A DNA stretch of 64,000 nt from Mesostigma viride (Eukaryota; Streptophyta; Mesostigmatophyceae; Mesostigmatales; Mesostigmataceae), in contig RPFO01000246.1 of assembly GCA_009746045.1 (NCBI GenBank), positions 1,864,192 through 1,928,191 of the forward strand, read 5' to 3'. Position 1 is the stretch's first letter; every line of letters begins with the position of its first letter. The notes beneath the pieces are model-generated. The model was not told where the DNA came from, made no database searches, and worked only from the letters and a program-made list of their open reading frames with translations. Positions 21,480 through 41,956 of the stretch are shown piece by piece. The translations under genes were made by a program, and so were the position numbers.

Positions 21480-22300
21480 AGGAGACAAATCTACTAATAA
21501 CAAAGTCCTCTTTCTACTGGATATGGCTCTAGATCAAGTCCTGTATCGGGACCGCGTCAAGTTGCTGGGTAGCTTACTCCCCAGGCCCCAGCTAGGCGAG
21601 GCCGATGTGGACCGCGCCCTATCTCCCTTGCCTGGCACGCTTTTCGCCAATACCGCCTACCGGGCCCTGTGGCCCAAGCCCTTAGGCAAACTATAGAGAA
21701 ACAGGACCTGTCCTGGTCCTCCCTGCTCTTACGTACGGGGCCGAGACGTGGACCCTCACCGCCGACCTTGCCAGCAAGTTGGACGGCGCGGTCACCATGC
21801 AACTGACATGCTGGCTGCTGCGCGGTCAATTTCCGTGTCGGATACGCTGCCCATGTCCGCAAGGAGGACTTGTACCTCGCTCGGCATGCCACTTATCACG
21901 AGCACCATCAAGCAGCGGCGCCTGCTGCTATAGTAGGGCACTTCGCTCGCACTGACCATGCATGCAACCAGGTAGACACCTCACGTGGCCCCTCTGCAGG
22001 GCTGCGCCCCGCCTCACGGGCCGGCACCTCCTTACTGACGTGGGCTGGCCGCCCCCAGCCAGGTTAGACGCCGCATGCAAGGCCCGAACCTTCAAAGAGC
22101 AGCTCGTATAGAGAACATGGACGGATGGGGGGCCTAGGCCTCTCCGTGATTTGGAAAAAAGACGATCATGGACAAGGCCAAGTGGGCCCAGGTCATAGAG
22201 GAATACATGCAAACCTGGGCACGGCAGTGGGGCGCGATTGAAGGAGCGTGTAATTGCAAATGCCGGCGCGGGATCGAGGCATGCTAGACCGACAATTAGA
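21480..22300 (+). mobile_element. LINE-D fragment: degenerate RT C-terminal region
   Basis: Encodes in broken frames RDRVKLLGSLLP (about 21550), VLTYGAETWTLTADLASKLD (about 21725-21785) and a SVIWKK...DKAKWAQVIEE-like end (about 22140-22210). These correspond part by part to the LINE-D copy at 17640-19270. No tail or target duplication was found. Confidence 0.7.
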
Positions 22301-22325
22301 CCCCTAGGGTCGCGAGCACCATACA

Positions 22326-22400
22326 TTATAGATATATAGATTCTGATAGATATTCTGATAATAGTAGATATTCTGATAGTTACTAGATATATAGATTCTG
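22326..22400. repeat. Degenerate GATATTCTGATA tandem repeat
   Basis: Several imperfect repeats of ATATAGATTCTGATAGATATT-like sequence directly after the LINE-D fragment. It may be a decayed tail or a local microsatellite. Confidence 0.6.
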
Positions 22401-22479
22401 GACTTTTACTTTTGAGGGAGGCGGCCAGCACTTAATTGCTCATTTACGTTTCTGTGGCTCGCCCCTTGGCTCTTATTAG

Positions 22480-22695
22480 CCATGTGGTTGGTGCATCCCA
22501 GGCGGCGGGCTACACGTACGGCGGATCGGGCTGAGCGGGCCAAGCTCACGGCCTATTATTATGGGGACGTCAGGCACCACCGCACGTGTGGTGCCCTTTG
22601 TCTTGGAGGAGTTCGGGGTCATGGGCCGGCGGGACCCTGACCGCCGGTTTAACTTTAAGGAGTGCTGCCTGCTCTGGGAGGAGTGAGGATCACCG
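22480..22695 (+). pseudogene. Unrecognised ORF fragment, possibly retroelement-derived
   Basis: A short open stretch (RTADRAERAKLTAYYYGDV... then VVPFVLEEFGVMG, ending EE-stop) resembles the short conserved block often found at the end of eukaryotic retroelement polyproteins. Both sides are repeats. I cannot name it with confidence. Confidence 0.25.
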
Positions 22696-22971
22696 CCCAT
22701 GGACCTGGAGGGCCAGCGGGCCCCTTGGTCAGCGCGGACCTGGACATCGTATTGGCGCCAACGCCTTTCAGTAGCGATTATCGGGGCTATGGCTGACAAT
22801 CTTGCTCCACTGCACACGAGCTGACTTTGCGGCGCAGCACGGTTATTAGGCTAGCTGTTTTACTTCATTCCGCGGTGTGGATCGAGTGTCCCATGCCGGC
22901 TGTATAGTTGTTTTGTCGTGGTATCTCTTGTTACAGTAGCGTTGGCTTTGTTTATTTTTACGTGGGTGCCT

Positions 22972-25320
22972 TTAATTAATTAATTCATTCATTCATTAGG
23001 AACAGAACTCCGTCAAGGGAGTATCTGTAGCACATAGCCCTTGAGAAGGGGCATATGGCCTATAATACATTCTAAGCTTCTTCGATCCTGCAAGGGTAAG
23101 AATGTAAACAACACTTAATTGCTCTAGGTGCATGCACTATAGGGCACCTGCACCACCCAGAGTCTCGGGCAACTCCCAGCTATAAGGGGAGCCCATCATA
23201 GGTGCATGGGAAAGATCATCATAGCTAGATACAAAAGCTTGAGCGTGGCATCTCAGCATGCAGAGAGCAGCTCTCTGCATGGGCACAGCTTAACTAAATA
23301 AAGCTATAGGCATCATCTGGGGTGTGGCACATCATAATAGGCACGCATGTACATACATGGCTAAATAATGCTCGTGAATCAGCTGGTGTAGTGCCTGTAG
23401 GAGGCGTACATGTACATGGCCACCGGGTCTATCTATTCTACACTACTACTGCTGTATTCCCCTAATTAAGCTGGGGCGGCTGGAGTCGTTGGGGCCGCGG
23501 GGGTCGCCTGCCAGGGCTTGTTGCCGATGTAGATGGCCGCCCCCTTCCAGTACACGTACCGGCTGCCCCGCCTTGGTCTGCCGGATCGAGCTGGAGGTAG
23601 GTCGGCCATAGCTCCCGTCGCCGTTGTTGCTGCGCCAGGGTCAGGTCGTCGTCAAGGGTGAAGTGAGTCTCCTCGAGCCGCTTGCGGCGTCTGAGGAAAG
23701 AAATCTTGTCCGCCGGGTTCTGGAAGATGAGAAGGAGCGGGGGCGCCCCTGCCTTACCCCGCGCGCGGGGAAGGCGGTGGGCGACCAGCTCGATCGATCT
23801 CACCCTTCAGGCCCATGCGACCAAGAATTTCTCTCTCAAACGCACGCGTAAGCTTCTCGGAATTCTCGCCTTCCTCCATGTCGAAGTTCCTGACAATGAC
23901 GTTTAGCCGCTGCGCTTGGCGAGCTCGGCCTCCTCGCGGAGGTCAAGCGTCTGCCGCTGGAGCTGTGCTGCGACGGCGGAGGTGGTGGAGGTGGTGTGCT
24001 GCCCGGCCAGGCCAGCAGGGGCTGGCTTGGCGGCAATGTCCTTCACCGCCTGGGCGGTGAGGCCGGCGGTGTTCTAGCTGCATGCAGGACCTCGATAGCG
24101 ATGGCACTGTCCTTAAGACGCTGGTCGATGTCGCGGAGCTCCAGGGGCGGTGATGGAGTCGGTGGAGGCAGATCGAGGTGTGTGTGTGTGTGGAGGCGAG
24201 GAGGGTCAGGGCGGTGGCGGTGGGGATGGTGGGGAGCTCAGCAGCCAGCGTGCGACCCACAGCTGCCACATCTGCAGCAATGGGCGTCACGTGCTGCACG
24301 AGAGGGCGTCGTGGAGGTGGCGGAGGAAGGTGGATTCGGTAACGGGCGGCGGGTTGCAGGAGGTCCGCGGCCGAGCGCTTAATGAGCTACCTAGGGTAAG
24401 GAGAGCTGCGAGCTGAAGGCGGGGGCGAGACCAGCCGGCCATGTTGGCCGAGGAAGGGGCGTCAGATACGCTGTTGGAAAACCGGCCGTCAGCTCCGTTG
24501 CGGAAAAAGTGGGTTCGGGAATGGAATTGCAGGCACAGGGCCAGCAGTGAGGCGTGTGACCCGTACAACACGAGCTCCAGTATCTCGATGGATGGCATTT
24601 CGAAAAAGGCAGGCCTGTTGATGTCGAAGGTGGTAAAGAGCTGATCAACGTCAAAAGCGCGCTCAGACCAGCCAGGGGTGTGTGTGGAGGCGAGGAGGGT
24701 GGCGGTGGCGGTGGGGATGGTGGGGAGCTCAGCAGCCAGCGTGCGACCCACAGCTGCCAGATCTGCAGCGAGGGGCATCACGTGCTGTGAGATGGCGTCG
24801 TGGAGGTGGAGGAGGAAGGTGGATTCGGTACGTCAAGGGGGAGGGGGCCCAGAGGTCGTCGACAGAGCGCTTAAGAATGGAAAAGAGGGCGGCGAGCTGA
24901 AGGCGCGGGCGGGACCAGCCAGGTAGGTGGTCAGGTCCGCGGCCATCAACTCCATTGCGGCAATACCGGCCGTCAAGGCCGTTGCGGAGGCGATGATGGG
25001 CGTGGAGGCGCTGGCACGGGTCAAGAAGGGAGGCGTACGACCCATAAAACACGAGCTCCAATTTCCAGTATCCTGATGGGTGGCATGTCGAAATAGCCGG
25101 TTCTGTGGACATCGAAGGTGGAAAATAACCCGTCAACGTCAAAGTCGTACTCAGACCAGCTGGCTTCGGCTGGGCGGCTGCGTTTAGGTTCAGGCGATGC
25201 AGATGGCGAGGCATTAAGCCCGGGAGCTATGGTTCGAGGCGACCACCAGTGCGCGACTAGTGTCACCGCTGCCTGCCGGACCTGAGGGCGAAGCTGCAGC
25301 CGGAGCTGCATGCGCATGCA
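22972..25320 (-). mobile_element. LINE-B copy 1: L1-like ORF1 (degenerate) plus 3' UTR
   Basis: On the minus strand, a coiled-coil-like region (LQRQTLDLREEAELAKR, about 23910-23960) leads into an RRM start, NVIVRNFDMEEGENSEKL (about 23850-23905). AHRLPRARGK follows near 23760-23790, then the ORF1p C-terminal domain (KISFLRRRKRLEE, LTLAQQQRRRELWPTYLQL) to about 23470. This is the L1 ORF1p (Transposase_22) order. Frameshifts break it. There is no RT; the 3' UTR follows directly to the hairpin and AATT/ATTC tail at 22972-23020. The 5' part (about 24230-25300) contains a tandem duplication of about 490 bp. The 5' boundary is approximate. Confidence 0.75.
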
Positions 25321-25562
25321 GACGTATTTTCATTGCCGAGCGCAGCCGCCAGGCTGCGTTGCGTCGAGGCGCATTTGTTCGCCATATATTTCGTAATAGC
25401 TCGTCGGAAAATTATATCAGCATGTTCGTCTTAGAAAGACGAAGCGATTGTGATATTCACGACTAAATTCGGTGCTCAAGTGTGAAAGTTATGAGCGCCG
25501 CCGTCAGCCATGGCTACCTCGTGGCTCGTGGCTGGGTATATATCTATCCTTGCCTACCAGAT

Positions 25563-25883
25563 TCGGCCTCTCCGTGATTTGGAAGAAGATGATGGACAAG
25601 GCCAAGTGGGCCCAGGTCATAGAGGACAATGAGCCCCCCCCAGTGGGGAAGCGCCCGCGTGTGCAGTCCCGCGGGCGGCACGCCAGATAGCTCCCCCTCG
25701 GGCAGCGTGCGGCTGCCTAGATAGATGTTGTAGTTAGAATGCTGTTAGACCTGTAGATGTAGTATGTAGCCAATGTAGATAGATTAGACCGGTAGGAATG
25801 TTTGCACCCATCCATCCATCCATCGGGGTTAATGCTCCGTGACTCCCCAACGGGAGCACGAGTCTAATTAATTAATTAATTAA
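25563..25883 (+). mobile_element. LINE-D 3'-end copy
   Basis: Bounded by TTGCCTACCAGAT at 25550-25562 and 25884-25896 (13 bp). It encodes the ORF2 tail GLSVIWKKMMDKAKWAQVIE and ends VQSRGRHAR plus a stop at 25690. About 145 bp of UTR follow, then the hairpin GACTCCC-CAAC-GGGAG and an (AATT)n tail. Confidence 0.85.
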
Positions 25884-25896
25884 TTGCCTACCAGAT

Positions 25897-26130
25897 GTCT
25901 GCCTCCATATTACAGACAAACCAGGAGGCTGCCCGGGTGTGAGCCCGTCACGTCTAGGGTGGCACATGTCCATGCCGAGTCTATCACGAAAAGTCCACGG
26001 GTGGCGACCCTGCCGCGCGCGGCCGGGGGCACGCCAGGTGAGGACATAACGCCCAGGCTGGGCGGGCTTGGTGCCAGCTAGTCTATCTGATGTGTCTACC
26101 TGATCTGCGCGGGCCAGGGCAAAGCAGCGT
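25897..26130 (-). mobile_element. LINE-D-related fragment, antisense
   Basis: On the minus strand it encodes ADQVDTSDRLAGTKPAQPGR and PGLSVIWRQTSG, matching the VDTSRG...AGTSLLTWAG and GLSVIW blocks of LINE-D at about 21970-22150. It is the host sequence into which the 25563-25883 copy inserted. Non-functional. Confidence 0.55.
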
Positions 26131-26505
26131 GAAGCCATAATTGTACACCAACCGCCCATCATAAGAAGTTTATGCACAGTTATAATACCATGTACTAGAA
26201 ACTGCGATTCAGATCCCAGTATGATAAACATAGATCATGATTCATGGGCTAACCCCCATGGCAGCCGCCAAGCGACTAAGCAACTAAAGTTTATCAAAGC
26301 CGAAGCGGCAGACATGTAGCCTTATTGCCCCTAGATTGCAAAACAAAAAAAGTTAAAAGTGTTATGTACCTGCCACCGGGCATGCAAAGCAGCTTGCGGG
26401 CTTTGCACATGAACTGAGACAAGGATATTGATCAGCTGCTGCAATAAGGACATGACACCCATGAATGAAGCCCAGGATAAATTTCTTCCCGGCCAGACTC
26501 CCTGC

Positions 26506-35694
<9,189 letters not shown>

Positions 35695-36457
35695 GATGGC
35701 AGTCTCCTAGCTTGATTAAAGACGATTTTTACTTCTAAATGAAGCTAATTTGTGTGCGCTAACTTGAGAGAACACGCGAGCCCAGTCTGTACTGATATTT
35801 TTCCCGTCATACAAGAAATTATGACTGCATATTCCAGGCTTCCATTATCATGTATAATCCAACAGGAAAAAGGTTCACGGCTTGTGAGTCCTTCTAGTCC
35901 ACCCTGTGCCAAGCTTAGTCCCGCACACAAGTCTCAAAGACAGAAGAAGCGAGCGGCTTATTGTATGGTGCATGGAGGACAGTACCTAACTAGGTACGTA
36001 CTGTGTCAAATTGCCGCCATGGCCGTTCTGTGGAAAGGGCTGGGCGAGAATAGGCGACAGGGGGGCCTGAGGGCGGCCTCAGGCTTGTCAGGCGTGAACC
36101 CACACTATAACGGCCTTTCCGCAACTGTACGGTACATTAGTCCTCTAAGGCTCGGGCGAGAGAAAGCGAGGTGGCAAAAGCTCTCAGAACATGAACACAG
36201 TTAAAAGCGCGGGTACGTTGCACGTAAATTCGTCCGTACCTTGTGCTGCATTCTGGAGTCTGGACTCTGGACTCACTGGTGTGCAGTGCACGCAAGCATA
36301 ATATGTAACAGCCAAAATTCACGTCTACCACGTCTGCCATACCACGTCTGCGCCGATAAATGGCCGATAATTAGATAGGATCATCTGAATTGTTTTCCGC
36401 GTTTTCAGAAAATAGCAACTTTCCTGCTACAGTTGTAGCCCGTTTTTAGCTTCTCTG
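35695..36457. promoter_or_regulatory. Divergent intergenic region between SRRM1 and XPB
   Basis: 763 bp between two head-to-head start codons. It must carry both promoters and 5' leaders. No transposon or strong core-promoter motif is evident. Confidence 0.45.
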
Positions 36458-39400
36458 ATGAGCTCCAGGCCTAAAAGGGGGCGAGAAGATGGTGAGATGC
36501 CCAGATAATTTGTCCTCATCCTGGGCGCTCTATCTTCGGATTTTTTTATACATGTTTAAAGACACTTTGTTTTATGTTGGTGTTCGTTTTTTTTCCCCCG
36601 TGGCTTTTCTGGGCTGCCTGCAATGGTATTCTCAGGAGTTTCAAGGGAGACTGGTGGAACGTACGCTCGCGTAACTAATGTGAGTTCCTGGCCATCTATT
36701 ACGCAATACTATTCTCAGCAAATCGAAGTCTCAGGATTTTGTTCGATAAGAACGGTTTTGTTAATTTTATGCAGAAGTGGCTGATTTACGCTCGAGGCTG
36801 TGCGATTAACCGTTGCAATGTACAGGAAGTGGAGCCGTCGTTAGACGACTTTGAAGATGATGAAGAAGAGGCCGTTTGTAAGTATCTGCCGTGATTGAAC
36901 CTTCCTTTCTGTATTCCTGGGGCGTTATGACCGTTTATGAATTCCCAGACCCCTGTTGATTTTGCTTTAACTACATTGGCCGGTTCATATATGCCTGGTG
37001 GTCGCTTCACCGTCATGCAGTCTGCCTGGGTGGTTCCGGAGTAGGGCGGGCGGCTGGTAAAGGAGCCGATGCCAGCGGCTGCCTTGACTATTCCAACCTG
37101 CCCCTCAAGCCGGACCACAAGAACCGTCCCTTGTGGGTCTGCGCGGACGGCCGCATCTTCCTGGAGACCTTCTCGCCTATTTATAAGCAGGCCTACGACT
37201 TCCTGATTGCGATTGCCGAGCCCGTCTGCAGGTAGGGCCCTAGAAGAGCATCAAGAAGATGTTAATGGAGTTCATGAATTATACTGGCATAGTGACTCTT
37301 GCGTTTATTGTCTGCTTGTACAGCCAAAAAAACGTGCTTGCTGCAATTTGGGCCGACTAACTCATGCTGTCACACCTGTAGCTGCGCGGTGAAGGTGCCT
37401 GTGTCACCTAGTCTGCCGTCTCACTGCGCATGGGCGCAGGTGATGGGTGGGAGCTAGGTGATGAAGAGGGGCTGCTGTGTGTTCTCTAGAGGCTTACTTC
37501 GTCCTAAACCACCAGTAATGCTACATGCCCATCGTTGCACATGTCTGTTAGGAAAGTCTGGGCAGAGATAAAAGATCTTGTTGTTGATGGTCACCATGGG
37601 GGCCAAGGGGTGCATTTCCGAGATGTTGTTGCATGTGGTTTTAGGCCACTTTTGTGCGTGGTCATGCGAACCATGGCGTCATCCGTGGCATCCAATCATG
37701 TAAGAGCATTTGGTCCCAAGCGGCTCTTGGTGTTACAAAGAGTTGCATATGTGTGCCTTCCATTCAGCCGTGTCCATCAATACAGAGTTTTGGACAAAAG
37801 CTGAAGCAAGATTTTCTGTTTCGACTCTTCATGCAGTCGCTCACGGTGTAGTAGTAACTGTTTCCGTTTTTTGCAACCGTGTTTATTAATAAAGGACATT
37901 TCCTGTCTTGGTAATCCTGCTTGCTTACACGATGGTGTGTGCACACCTGGGCGTCGTGCGGTGACTGCCTTCCCTGCCACCACCCCACCCTGCCACTGCC
38001 CCTTGCGACCCCAGGCCTGAGAGCGTGCATGAGTACTCGCTAACCCCGCACTCGCTCTACGCCGCTGTGTCTGTGGGCCTGGAGACGCACACCATCATCA
38101 ACGTGCTCAACCGCTTGTCCAAGGTGAACATGGGATCGATACTGTAGTAGTGAGGCAGCCGTACTACAGCATGGCGGCACACACCATCATCAACGTGCTC
38201 AACCGCTTGTCCAAGGTGAACATGGGATCGATACTGTAGTAGTGAGGCAGCCGTACTACAGCATGGCGGCACACACCATCATCAACGTGCTCAACCGCTT
38301 GTCCAAGGTGAACAGTAGGTGGACACTATAGTAGTCTATAGTAGTAAAGGAAGCGCATCATAGCCTTAAAATGCAGGCAAAGGTAGGGCGGTGCTCAACC
38401 AGTTTATCCGAGGATGATCCAAGGTAGACAGTCGTGCACTGGTAGGTAGAACTTCAAAGGAAATGTAGCGTGCGTGCTCCACCTAGCGCAAGAGGGCAGA
38501 GGTAATCATGGCAACCAAGAATTGGCCAACTGGCACGACCCCATGCATGCAGCCAGGGGCATATCTGGTCAAAGGGGTGTGCGTGCTTGGGCGGGCGGGC
38601 GGGCGGGCGGGCGGGCGGGCGGGCGGCGGCGGGCGGGCGGGCGGGCGGGCGGGCGGGCGGGCGGGCGGGCGGGCGGGCGGGCGGGCGGCGGGCGGGCGGG
38701 CGGCGGGCGGGCGGGCGGGCGGGCGGGCGGCGGGCGGGCGGGCGGGCGGGCGGGCGGGCGGGCGGGCGGGGGGTTGGGCGGGCGGGCGGCGGGCGGGCGG
38801 GCGGGCGGGCGGGCGGCGGGTGGGTGGGTGGGTGGGTGGGTGGGTGGGTGGGTGGGTGGGTGGGTGGGTGGGTGGGTGGTGGGTGGGTGGGTGGGTGGGT
38901 GGGTGGGTGGGTGGGTGGGTGGGTGGGTGGGTGGGTGGGTGGGTGGGTGGGTGGGTGGGTGGGTGGGTGGGTGGGTGGGTGGGTGGGTGGGTGGGTGGGG
39001 GTGACACAATGGTGCTAGAGGAGTGCATGAAGTGGCCACAAACCGGCAGGCGCCACAGGTGCGGACGTGAGGGCCGGGTGGATTACGGATGGGAGGGTGG
39101 ATGGGAGGGTGGGCGCAGGTTTGGTGTAGACCATGCTTGCTGCTGCTAGGGTCAGGAGGGTTTGTGCGGTCAGGATGGACCCTTCAAGTGGCTGGGTGGT
39201 ATTTACCCGTGGCTGATTGTGATTCACCTCCATCCGTCATCCTTGGGCCATCCTATCATCATGGAAGAAAGCTGGCCATCCTATCATCATGGAAGAAAGC
39301 TGCTGCTCAATGAAGCCACCTCATCGGGAAAGCCCTGGCTGCAATCGCGGTGGTCGCGCGTCAGCATGACCCGTCAGGATCAAACAGCGGAATTCCGTGC

Positions 39401-41896
39401 GGGCCTGATCCGTCTAACTTTTTTATTGACTCTCCTCTTTGGCATTCCCCTCCTTGCCCACCTGCCCCCTTGCCTCCCTGCCCCCCTTGCCCCTTGCCCC
39501 CGCTTGCCCCCATTGCCCCCCTGCCCCCTGTCCCCCTGCCCCCCTTGCCCCTCCCCTCCCTGCCCTCTGCCCCTTGCCTTCTCTACCTTGCCCCTCTCCT
39601 CCTTGCCCCCTTTCACCCCCCGCCTACCCTCTCTCCCCTCTGCCCCGAATCCTCTTACCCCAGTCGAAGATCCCCGATGAAATCCAGGAGTTCATCAACG
39701 CGTCAACCCAGAACTACGGCAAGGTCAAGCTGGTGCTGCAGAAGAACCGCTTCTTTGTCGAGTCGACCCATCCAGAGGTGAACACTTGCGCACGCACATG
39801 CGGATTGGTAAAGGTGTGAGTCCACACATACAGAGGCAATCTCATGGAGTCCACGCACATGCCCAGTCTCGCTAGCACACGCACCCGGAGATCAGCGTCT
39901 GCTCGTGCACATGCCTAGGGGGTTGGGATCCTCCGCACGCCGAGGTAGGCCTGGGGAGTTTCACCCACCCAACGCACCCATTTCCGTGTGCGCCCCACAT
40001 CCAGAGGTGTGTGGCCGCCCTGGGGTAGGTGGGTCCGCCCACACTGGAAATGTGGAATGCTTGACATTATGAGGTTGGTTGAACCCTGGGGTATTCCAGG
40101 GAGGCAGGGCTACTCACATGCCCGCAGGCCCACAGCCAGGGTGATGTCCGTGCATCACAACATGCATGCATGTGTGGTACCACTCACTCCCTCCGGCAAA
40201 TTGTTCTCTCGGTGGCGGTGGCGGTGGCGAGGGGCCGTGAGTGGTGTCATCGCCATGTGCCCATGTAAGCACTGTGACTGTGGTGGTGTCATCGCCATGT
40301 GCCCATGTAAGCACTGTGACTGTGGTGGTGTCATCGCCATGTGCCCATGTAAGCGCTGTGACTGTGGTGGTGTCATCGCCATGTGCCCATGTAAGCACTG
40401 TGACTGTGGTGGGGTCATCGCCATGTGCCCATGTAAGCGCTGTGACTGTGGTGGGGTCATCGCCATGTGCCCATGTAAGCACTGTGACTGTGGTGGTGTC
40501 ATCGCCATGTGCCCATGTAAGCACTGTGACTGTGGTGGTGTCATCGCCATGTGCCCATGTAAGCACTGTGACTGTGGCGGTGTCATCGCCATGTGCCCAT
40601 GTAAGCACTGTGACTGTGGTGGTGTCATCGCCATGTGCCCATGTAAGCGCTGTGACTGTGGTGGTGTCATCGCCATGTGCCCATGTAAGCACTGTGACTG
40701 TGGTGGTGTCATCGCCATGTGCCCATGTAAGCACTGTGACTGTGGTGGTGTCATCGCCATGTGCCCATGTAAGCACTGTGACTGTGGTGGTGTCATCGCC
40801 ATGTGCCCATGTAAGCACTGTGACTGTGGTGGTGTCATCGCCATGTGCCCATGTAAGCACTGTGACTGTGGCGGTGTCATCGCCATGTGCCCATGTAAGC
40901 ACTGTGACTGTGGTGGTGTCATCGCCATGTGCCCATGTAAGCACTGTGACTGTGGTGGTGTCATCGCCATGTGCCCATGTAAGCACTGTGACTGTGGTGG
41001 TGTCATCGCCATGTGCCCATGTAAGCACTGTGACTGTGGTGGTGTCATCGCCATGTGCCCATGTAAGCACTGTGACTGTGGTGGTGTCATCGCCATGTGC
41101 CCATGTAAGCACTGTGACTGTGGTGGTGTCATCGCCATGTGCCCATGTAAGCACTGTGACTGTGGTGGTGTCATCGCCATGTGCCCATGTAAGCACTGTG
41201 ACTGTGGTGGTGTCATCGCCATGTGCCCATGTAAGCACTGTGACTGTGGTGGTGTCATCGCCATGTGCCCATGTAAGCACTGTGACTGTGGTGGTGTCAT
41301 CGCCATGTGCCCATGTAAGCACTGTGACTGTGGTGGTGTCATCGCCATGTGCCCATGTAAGCACTGTGACTGTGGTGGTGTCATCGCCATGTGCCCATGT
41401 AAGCACTGTGACTGTGGTGGTGTCATCGCCATGTGCCCATGTAAGCACTGTGACTGTGGTGGTGTCATCGCCATGTGCCCATGTAAGCACTGTGACTGTG
41501 GTGGTGTCATCGCCATGTGCCCATGAAGGTACACGCAGCTGCATAACTCATACAGGGAGCGCAGGCGTGTGCTTGCGGATGGAGCCCCCCTGTTGGCGGT
41601 TACAGTGTTTAGCCGTCACTCCTTGCGCCGCTTGCGGGCGGGATGCCACTGTGTGTCTGAGTTGAAGTTCTGTAATTTGGGCGCCTCTTTGTTGTTTATT
41701 GTGGTCCTTGTGTTTGGGGTGCTTACGCGATGCGTAGCCAGCCCACTGGGTGCTCCTTGCAGGTGCCCGTCGTGTGACTGCATCCATCTTGCGTCATGTC
41801 TGAAACTGTGGCCGCTCATGCCTGTCATGCATGTGGTTGACGTCGTGGATGTTGCCCCATGGACGTGTTTTGGATGTGCCTTGGACATGCCCCATG

Positions 41897-41956
<60 letters not shown>

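Noticed and set aside
38474-39149. Gly-Trp-Val or Pro-Thr-His rich frames of 140-213 codons
   Set aside because: Translation of (GGGC)n/(GGGT)n microsatellites.
39988-41665. Open frames of 460-512 codons on both strands encoding 13-residue repeats ([13 protein letters not shown] and others)
   Set aside because: They are a by-product of a stop-free 39-bp tandem repeat lying between XPB exons 5 and 6; all frames are open equally.
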